Positions 5,405 through 10,104 of a stretch of 10,104 nt of DNA are shown one piece after another (positions within the stretch are counted from its first letter, which is position 1; the number at the start of each line of letters is the position of its first letter). The notes under the pieces were generated by a model. It searched no databases. It had not been told where the DNA came from and saw only the letters and a list, made by a program, of their open reading frames with translations. The position numbers and the translations under genes were made by a program. This DNA is from Bog-159 sp049514955 (GTDB lineage: Bacteria; Acidobacteriota; Terriglobia; Bryobacterales; Bryobacteraceae), in the NCBI GenBank assembly GCA_049514955.1, contig JBEKUO010000229.1, forward strand, positions 1-10,104, written 5' to 3'.

Positions 5405-5433
5405 GGGCGTGCTAGCATGGAAGGGTCACGCCC
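5405..5433. repeat. 7-bp GC-rich inverted repeat between metalloprotease gene and tRNA
   Basis: GGGCGTG (5405-5411) and CACGCCC (5427-5433) are perfect complements around a 15-base loop. It starts 2 bases after the metalloprotease stop and ends 4 bases before the tRNA. It may act as a terminator-like or processing hairpin ahead of the tRNA; there is no T tract. Confidence 0.4.
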
Positions 5434-5437
5434 TTGC

Positions 5438-5514
<77 letters not shown>

Positions 5515-5572
5515 TCTTCTTTCTTTTCTATCCAACGACTTCCGAAATTTCAGCCTTCCGCGTGCAAATATT

Positions 5573-5616
5573 TGCTAACCTGCGCTCCGCGCCAGTGCTA
5601 ACCTGCGCTCCGCGCC
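5573..5616. repeat. 23-bp-period tandem duplication
   Basis: The 21-base unit TGCTAACCTGCGCTCCGCGCC occurs at 5573-5593 and again, identical, at 5596-5616, with AG between. The period of 23 is not a multiple of three, so it shifts the frame of any gene crossing it. It forms the 3' end of the small minus-strand frame at 5575-5748. Perfect identity suggests a recent slippage or duplication event. Confidence 0.85.
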
Positions 5617-5748
5617 GGCATTCCGGCTCTCCGCAATTACGTCTGCCATAGCGTCGTTCCAAATCTTCGCCGTGGCCTTCGCGTCGGCCGGCACAGCATC
5701 ACGCCCTTCGATCGCAAATCTCAGCATGGATTTCTCATGCTCCTCCAT
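5575..5748 (-). CDS. Small hypothetical protein with duplicated 3' end
   Basis: From ATG at 5746-5748 the frame encodes 57 residues beginning MEEHEKSMLRFAIEGRD, then an Ala/Lys-rich helix-like stretch (ADAKATAKIWNDAMADVIAES). The last dozen codons (AERRLALARSAG) are created by the 23-bp tandem duplication, so the natural C-terminus has been altered by a frame change. No family is recognised and no good ribosome site is visible. A longer frame reaches 5787. It may be a real small gene, a fragment of a larger lost gene, or chance. Apart from this frame and the repeat, 5515-5933 shows only a T-rich tract just after the tRNA. Confidence 0.3.
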   Translation of the reverse strand: MEEHEKSMLRFAIEGRDAVPADAKATAKIWNDAMADVIAESRNAGAERRLALARSAG

Positions 5749-5933
5749 TGTTCCGACGAAGCGTTGGCCCGGGCACCTGGTTTGCAAGCGCTATGTGCCA
5801 GCCACTTTCGGCTGCAGATGGAATTTGCGGTAGGCACAGTCGCCGCCCCCCAGCACAAGGCCGGCGAGAAGATGTTCGCAGGTGGGGCTAAGGCCCGATG
5901 GAAGGCGAGTTTTAGCTTCGAGGCTAATTTCCG

Positions 5934-8324
5934 CTATTGCTGTCTAAGAATCCGTTCTGGCTCCGAACGCACGGCCCGCACAGACGGAATGCCAGAGGCG
6001 AGAACCGCCGCTACCAAGGTCGTGAACGCAACCAGGGCAGTCGTGAAAGGGTTGATTCCCACAGGTAGCACGACTGAGGCGACCACCCGGTGGATGGCAA
6101 AAGTTATGGCGGTACCCAATGCGAAGCCTATCAGCGCCAGGGAAGTCCCTTGCGCCGCCAAACTGCTGACAACGCTTCGATCGCTGGCTCCGAGGGCGCG
6201 ACGAATGGCAATCTCACGCAAGCGCTGCGAAACCATGTCGGACGTGACCCCATAGAGACCAATCAGCGTCATAACCAGCGCGGCAGCGGCACAGACCCCC
6301 AGAACCAGTCCGAGTTGCAGGGCATCGGATGCAGCTTCGCCCACAATTGCGTCCATCGAATCGATCTGGCCCAGCGCCAGATGGCCGTCGATCCGCCATA
6401 CAGACCGTCGCATTACCTGGCCAAGATTCGCAGGTGGGAGTGTACTTCGGACGACCACAGCCACGCTTTGCGGAGCATAAATGCTGTAGAGGGTGTAGAT
6501 AGCGTCCGGTAACACGTGTGACGCGGCCGAGTGGCGCACGTCCCCCGCCACGCCAACGATCGCGAGCGGTCTCTGGTTGAGCTCCACTACGTGCCCTATC
6601 GCCCCCGCTTCATTGCCCCAGAATCGAACGGCGATGGACCGGCTGACGACCGCATAAAGAGAATTCGGCTGCAGGTCCGTGAAGGCAAACTCGCGCCCAG
6701 CCACGATCGGAATTCGCATCGCGGAGAAATAGCCCGGACTGCATGAGTAATAAGTCGCAACCGGAGCCTCCTCGCCAGCCGGCGGGTGCTTTCCATCCGG
6801 AAAGTAGTCGTTAAACAGAGCCGAACCGCTGAATGGCAATGGAGACACGATGGCGGTGGCCTGTACTCCGGGAATGGCGTTGAAGGTGTCAATCAGGTTC
6901 GAAAAGAAACTCATGCGTGCCCGTGCCCTGTAGCGCTGGTTCGGCAACGAAACGTGAAGGACCAGACGATTGCGGCTCTCAAAACCGGGCATCATCGTTC
7001 GAAGGCGGCGCAAGTTTTGCATCGCCATGGTGGCGCCATGAATCAAGACAGTCGATAATGCAACTTCCGCTACGATGCAGACCCCGGCCAGACTCCGCCG
7101 CCGCAGGCTCGCCGACGACCCGCTGCCGGCCCTAAGCAAAGCCATCAGGTCGGTACGGGCAGCCGCAAGGGACGGCAGCAGACCGGAAATACCGGCGGTG
7201 AGAAAAGATGCAGCGAGGGTGAACAGAGCCACGCGCCAGTCCACGCGTCCGTCGAACATCGAACTAATGGGCAATAAGTCCGTGGCTTGGAGCAGGCGAT
7301 ACCCTGCGTACGCCAGGAATAAACCAAGACAGCCTCCCACTAGTGCGAGGAACAGGGATTCGATCGTCAACAATCGAACCAACTGTCCCCGCGAGGCCCC
7401 CAGCGCTGCCCGCATGGCAATCTCGCCTTGCCGAATCCTGAGCCGCGAAATCCTGATGGTGGCGATGTTCACGCTCGCGATCAGGAGTATGCAGAAGACG
7501 GTCAAACCCAAAGTCCAAAGGGCCGTCCGGAGCCCGGTGCCCAGCACTGCCTCGTCTAAGGGTTCGATAATAGCCTCGGTTCCTTCGGGCATCGTATGCG
7601 CGGCGATCATGCCATTCATCAGCACCCGGAAGTTGGCGATGGCCTGGCGCAACGGGACTCCCGTCCGCAATCGTCCGGCTACTTCGAAGAACCGATAGCC
7701 GCGCTGGTCTTCGGCAGCCGTCGGAACCAGAGGCACGAATATAGCGTCATCGGGGGCGTCGATCCAGTGAAAGTCGGGCGGCAAGACTCCCGCCAACACG
7801 CGCGTGGCGCCATCGAATGCGAAGGCGCGGCCAACAGCGTTGCGATCGGAGCCGAGGTGCTCTTTCCAAAACTTCGCGGTAGCCACGAAAACGCCGTCCC
7901 TGCCGCGGTCGAAATCCCCAGGTCCGAAATCCCGCCCCAAGAACGCGTGGTACTTCGTCAGCTCGTGGAAGGTTGGGGTGACACGAACCGCGGCGATTTG
8001 CTTTGGCTCTCCCTCCCCGATTAGAGTCAGTGGCTCTTGTGACCAGGCGACCAACGATTCGAACGACGTTTGCCGCTGGCTGAAGTCCCGGAAATCGGGA
8101 TAGGCCACGATACTATCGACGCTCTTGCTGCGAAGCGAGATCATCGCCAGGGACCCTGGATCCCGGAAACCCACCAAAGGCTTGAGAATGAAAGCGCTGA
8201 TAATCGTGAACATCAACGCATTCGCGCCTACCGCCAGGCCGATCGAGAGCACGATCACAGCCGCCGTCAGTGGGTTCTTTTTGTACTGACGCATGGCATA
8301 CTGCAGGTCGTCAAGAACCCTCAT
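5934..8324 (-). CDS. ADOP/MacB-FtsX-type duplicated ABC permease
   Basis: A 796-residue inner-membrane permease with the ADOP layout, two copies of [MacB periplasmic core + FtsX]. The first TM helix is at about 18-46 (PLTAAVIVLSIGLAVGANA). The first periplasmic domain is at about 50-265 and FtsX-1 at about 268-395, with EIAMRAALGASRGQLVRLLTIESL. The second half starts with a TM at about 412-432, periplasmic at about 440-660, and FtsX-2 at about 665-785 with REIAIRRALGASDRSV. No ATPase domain is present or adjacent, as is usual for this orphan family. I chose ATG 8322-8324 because GGAGG (8333-8337) is 8 bases upstream; GTG at 8331-8333 would sit one base from it. It overlaps the M50 gene by 14 bases, so the two are coupled. 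By analogy with YydIJ or MacB it could export or sense a peptide; this is inferred. Confidence 0.9.
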   Translation of the reverse strand: MRVLDDLQYAMRQYKKNPLTAAVIVLSIGLAVGANALMFTIISAFILKPLVGFRDPGSLAMISLRSKSVDSIVAYPDFRDFSQRQTSFESLVAWSQEPLTLIGEGEPKQIAAVRVTPTFHELTKYHAFLGRDFGPGDFDRGRDGVFVATAKFWKEHLGSDRNAVGRAFAFDGATRVLAGVLPPDFHWIDAPDDAIFVPLVPTAAEDQRGYRFFEVAGRLRTGVPLRQAIANFRVLMNGMIAAHTMPEGTEAIIEPLDEAVLGTGLRTALWTLGLTVFCILLIASVNIATIRISRLRIRQGEIAMRAALGASRGQLVRLLTIESLFLALVGGCLGLFLAYAGYRLLQATDLLPISSMFDGRVDWRVALFTLAASFLTAGISGLLPSLAAARTDLMALLRAGSGSSASLRRRSLAGVCIVAEVALSTVLIHGATMAMQNLRRLRTMMPGFESRNRLVLHVSLPNQRYRARARMSFFSNLIDTFNAIPGVQATAIVSPLPFSGSALFNDYFPDGKHPPAGEEAPVATYYSCSPGYFSAMRIPIVAGREFAFTDLQPNSLYAVVSRSIAVRFWGNEAGAIGHVVELNQRPLAIVGVAGDVRHSAASHVLPDAIYTLYSIYAPQSVAVVVRSTLPPANLGQVMRRSVWRIDGHLALGQIDSMDAIVGEAASDALQLGLVLGVCAAAALVMTLIGLYGVTSDMVSQRLREIAIRRALGASDRSVVSSLAAQGTSLALIGFALGTAITFAIHRVVASVVLPVGINPFTTALVAFTTLVAAVLASGIPSVRAVRSEPERILRQQ

Positions 8325-9657
8325 TAGGGACACCTCCGTCTTGTATCGCCGTCGAAACTGAACTCTGGTACGAGGGCCGCCTCGAAAACCTGGACAGGAT
8401 CATCCGGACCGACTGCAAAACAAAAACAAGAAACAATATCTGTGTCAGGAGGGATGCGAAGGCAATGGTCGCGCGCGCGGGATCGCCCGAAAGACTATGG
8501 TGGAAAACGCCAGCCGCGGTCCAAACCTGCCGCATCCGCGCAGGAAAGGACCGTATTAGCAGAGGAAGAGCGATTGCCATCCCAGATCCAAGCATCGCCG
8601 CATAAAGGACCAACAGGGCCTTCCGCACCCAGCCCGTCACAGAACATAGGCTGGCCGGCGCCTGGCGGCTACGCGGCCAATTAAAAACCTCCCGCAAGAA
8701 AGCCAGGGAGCGAGTTTGAAGATTTGGAAAGCCGGCCAGGTCCACCAGCAACCAGTAGCCGTCACTCTTGAACAATGGATTCATCGCCAAGAGCGCCATG
8801 GTATCCACCGAGTAAATGGTGCTGGCAACGGCACGGTTATGCGTCAGGGCATAGATCACGCAGAGGAATGGGACGGTCAAAAGGTGGAAATAGACGCCAC
8901 CGACATCGATAACGGCCCGCCGTTTGCCGCTCAAGGCCCACGCGCGGGAAAGATCGACGTAGAATGCCGGAAAGATCAGATATAGGCAGAAACCAATCTC
9001 TCCATGATGACAATCGTAGTATCGGCACGCAGTCGCATGCCCGAACTCGTGAAAGACGACTGTCACCAGCACCAGCGCGTAGATAAGCGTTATCTGAGAC
9101 GCCGTCGACGGCAGAAGACGTTGTTTCAAGGGTAATGAATAGAAGTACAAGTGGCCGAGGAGTATCAGAAGCAAACACACGGGAACAGTCCGCATTCGCA
9201 ACAGGAACTTGAGGCGGGAGCAGATAGGTTCCGATAGCCGCTCGCTGATGAGCGGAAGGCGAAAGACAAAATCGAACTTCCCTCCAAACCGGCGGTGCTT
9301 GCGATCCCCGGCGCGGGCCTCTCCATCCTCGGCGGCGCCGAGCCTGACCAGGCCGCGCGGCGCCAAGTGCTGACGGATAGCGTCATGTACTGCGTTCGGC
9401 GTCAGACGTAGACCGGACCCCCGCGCGACCGCGTCGGCAACTTCCTGGGGCCCCGAAGTTCCATCCAGGTTGCGCAGGATCTCCGCTAATGGCGCCGAAA
9501 GCAAAAATTGTCTGCCCGATTCTGTACGGGCGCGGAAAGAGGTGCGGCCCGTGGCGTCGAGAAACGTGTCGATCTCTTCGCACGCGCTTCTATAATATGT
9601 TGCCGGCGGCCGATCAGAGGGTTCAGTCTCCTTGGCTTCAATTGACGTATCCGTCAT
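8311..9657 (-). CDS. M50 membrane metalloprotease with N-terminal PqqD/RRE-like region (YydH-like)
   Basis: A 448-residue protein of the 'putative peptide zinc metalloprotease' type. Residues about 40-108 look like a PqqD-like RiPP recognition element (F.ARTESGRQFLLSAPLAEIL.NLDGTSGPQEVADAVA). The membrane protease core follows, with TM helices near 157-175, 188-205, 222-234, 252-275 and 345-370. The zinc motif HEFGH (203-207) lies in a helix, and NPLFKSDGYWLLVD (293-306) supplies the third ligand Asp299. A last TM is at about 398-418. No HlyD or biotinyl domain is present. The start ATG 9655-9657 has a strong site GAGGAGG (9662-9668) 4 bases upstream. Such proteins are known beside peptide natural-product genes (YydH in Bacillus) and are thought to cleave or handle leader-bearing peptides at the membrane. 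Its partners here are the Cys-rich peptide upstream and the permease it overlaps. Confidence 0.85.
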   Translation of the reverse strand: MTDTSIEAKETEPSDRPPATYYRSACEEIDTFLDATGRTSFRARTESGRQFLLSAPLAEILRNLDGTSGPQEVADAVARGSGLRLTPNAVHDAIRQHLAPRGLVRLGAAEDGEARAGDRKHRRFGGKFDFVFRLPLISERLSEPICSRLKFLLRMRTVPVCLLLILLGHLYFYSLPLKQRLLPSTASQITLIYALVLVTVVFHEFGHATACRYYDCHHGEIGFCLYLIFPAFYVDLSRAWALSGKRRAVIDVGGVYFHLLTVPFLCVIYALTHNRAVASTIYSVDTMALLAMNPLFKSDGYWLLVDLAGFPNLQTRSLAFLREVFNWPRSRQAPASLCSVTGWVRKALLVLYAAMLGSGMAIALPLLIRSFPARMRQVWTAAGVFHHSLSGDPARATIAFASLLTQILFLVFVLQSVRMILSRFSRRPSYQSSVSTAIQDGGVPNEGS

Positions 9658-9891
9658 CTCGCCTCCTCAACGCTCTGCTAAAGGCTGCTCAATTCAGAGT
9701 GTATCATCTTCTTTTGCCGATAACTGCACTTTTTGCTGTGAATTTTTGACGCAAGCGCCTTCGATGCAAGTGGAATAGCAAAAAGCGGGCGGCGGCAACG
9801 GCCTGGTTGATACCCGTTTAGTCCTGGGTCCAACGTAGACCGCACCGCCGTTCGCTTTCCGATGTTCGCTTGGTTGTGAGCTTCTTAAGCG
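9658..9891 (-). other. 234-base spacer between peptide and protease genes
   Basis: No convincing coding frame. It is richer in A/T near the protease gene (TTTTTGCTGTGAATTTTTGACGC on the plus strand). A GC-rich arm followed by T's on the minus strand (CGGG ... CCCGCTTTTT, about 9783-9818) could be a weak attenuator downstream of the peptide gene, which would keep peptide mRNA above protease mRNA. The stem is only about 4 bp plus partial pairing, so this is tentative. An 8-base direct repeat GTTCGCTT occurs at 9850-9857 and 9864-9871. Confidence 0.3.
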
Positions 9892-10089
9892 TTACCCGGT
9901 GAAGTCGTCTTCAGTCGATATTTTAGAAAGGCAGCCGCCTTTGCAGCACGCATTGAGGCAGAGACCACCCTGACAGCAACCTTCATTGGCGGGGTGCACG
10001 AAGGTCATTTCAAGACGTACTTCAAGCTCTTCCACTGTTAAGTTTGCCAGGACCTGGTTGCCCAGCGGCAACATTTTGTCCGCGTCCAT
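9892..10089 (-). CDS. Cys-rich RiPP precursor-like peptide
   Basis: A 65-residue peptide with a textbook ribosome site (AAAGGAG at 10098-10104, 8 bases before ATG). Residues 1-37 form a leader-like half: NQVLANLTVEELEVRLEMTF is predicted helical with the L-T-x-E-E-L-E-x-R-L-E pattern seen in many RiPP leaders. The C-terminal half is packed with cysteine at 38, 39, 44, 48, 49 and 53, giving CC-x4-C-x3-CC-x3-C with Gly-Gly after two of the clusters, then an acidic tail STEDDFTG. Ser and Thr are scarce in the core and all lie after the last Cys, so a lanthipeptide is unlikely. Thioether (sacti/ranthi-type) rings, disulfides or a metal cluster fit better. It lies upstream of the M50-PqqD protease and the permease. 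Leader cut site and modification are unknown. Confidence 0.75.
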   Translation of the reverse strand: MDADKMLPLGNQVLANLTVEELEVRLEMTFVHPANEGCCQGGLCLNACCKGGCLSKISTEDDFTG

Positions 10090-10097
10090 ATTGTGTT

Positions 10098-10104
10098 CTC
10101 CTTT
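10098..10104 (-). promoter_or_regulatory. Strong ribosome binding site of the Cys-rich peptide gene
   Basis: AAAGGAG on the minus strand, 8 bases before ATG at 10087-10089. It is among the best sites in the window, in line with a peptide made in high amount. The promoter lies beyond the right edge. Confidence 0.7.

Noticed and set aside
4507..5418. A 303-codon minus-strand frame opposite cysE and the metalloprotease gene
   Set aside because: Lies antisense to two genes with clear catalytic motifs; its translation is Arg/Pro/Gly-rich with no recognisable domain, as expected for a GC-rich shadow frame.
5912..5929. Short palindrome TTAGC-TTCGAG-GCTAA after the ADOP stop as a terminator
   Set aside because: Only a 5-bp A/T-rich stem and no T tract on the minus strand; too weak to call.
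7075..7698. A 207-codon plus-strand frame inside the ADOP gene
   Set aside because: Antisense to a full-length permease with conserved FtsX motifs.
9892..10089. Lanthipeptide precursor
   Set aside because: All Ser/Thr of the core lie after the last Cys and are fewer than the six Cys; no LanM/LanB-like gene is in view.

Overview
The window looks like a chromosomal, accessory-rich stretch of an Acidobacteriota genome, probably near Solibacter/Bryobacter. The case rests on a roughly 796-residue permease of the acidobacterial duplicated orphan permease (ADOP) type, a short remnant of a second ADOP C-terminus, GC-rich codon use, and many small mobile or toxin-antitoxin fragments. This placement is inference.

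Left part (1-2284). A Sel1-repeat protein fused to a retropepsin-like aspartic protease enters from the left edge (+). A minus-strand block follows, in transcription order: DUF4160 protein, DUF2442 protein with an AT-hook-like tail (14-base overlap), the last 28 codons of a higB toxin whose 5' part is missing, an apparently intact higA-type antitoxin, and a small Cys-pair protein. One toxin-antitoxin-like pair appears to have landed on or recombined into an older HigBA module. A perfect 9-bp inverted repeat marks the join.

Middle (2379-4085, +). An ABM-fold monooxygenase-like gene and an iron-containing alcohol dehydrogenase form a two-gene operon, but the dehydrogenase breaks off at residue 133. 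After the break come a 54-residue CxxC mini-protein and a truncated tyrosine recombinase, the likely wreckage of a mobile element. Next are a frameshifted remnant of a secreted repeat-type protein, a small peptide gene with a YxxPxL leader motif and two cysteines (a possible RiPP precursor), and a 15-codon scar of an ADOP C-terminus.

Centre right (4082-5514, +). cysE (serine O-acetyltransferase) overlaps a secreted matrixin-like zinc metalloprotease gene by ATGA, and a tRNA-Asp(GTC) follows. A short minus-strand ORF ending in a 23-bp tandem duplication lies downstream.

Right part (5934-10089, minus). This is the most interesting region. It holds a 65-residue Cys-rich precursor-like peptide (CC-x4-C-x3-CC-x3-C), an M50 membrane metalloprotease with an N-terminal PqqD/RRE-like region, and an ADOP/MacB-FtsX permease that overlaps the protease gene. 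The order peptide, M50 protease, ABC permease recalls Bacillus YydF-YydH-YydIJ. I read it as a candidate RiPP maturation/export cassette cut off by the right window edge; a modifying enzyme and an ATPase would be expected beyond it. No modifying enzyme is visible inside the window.
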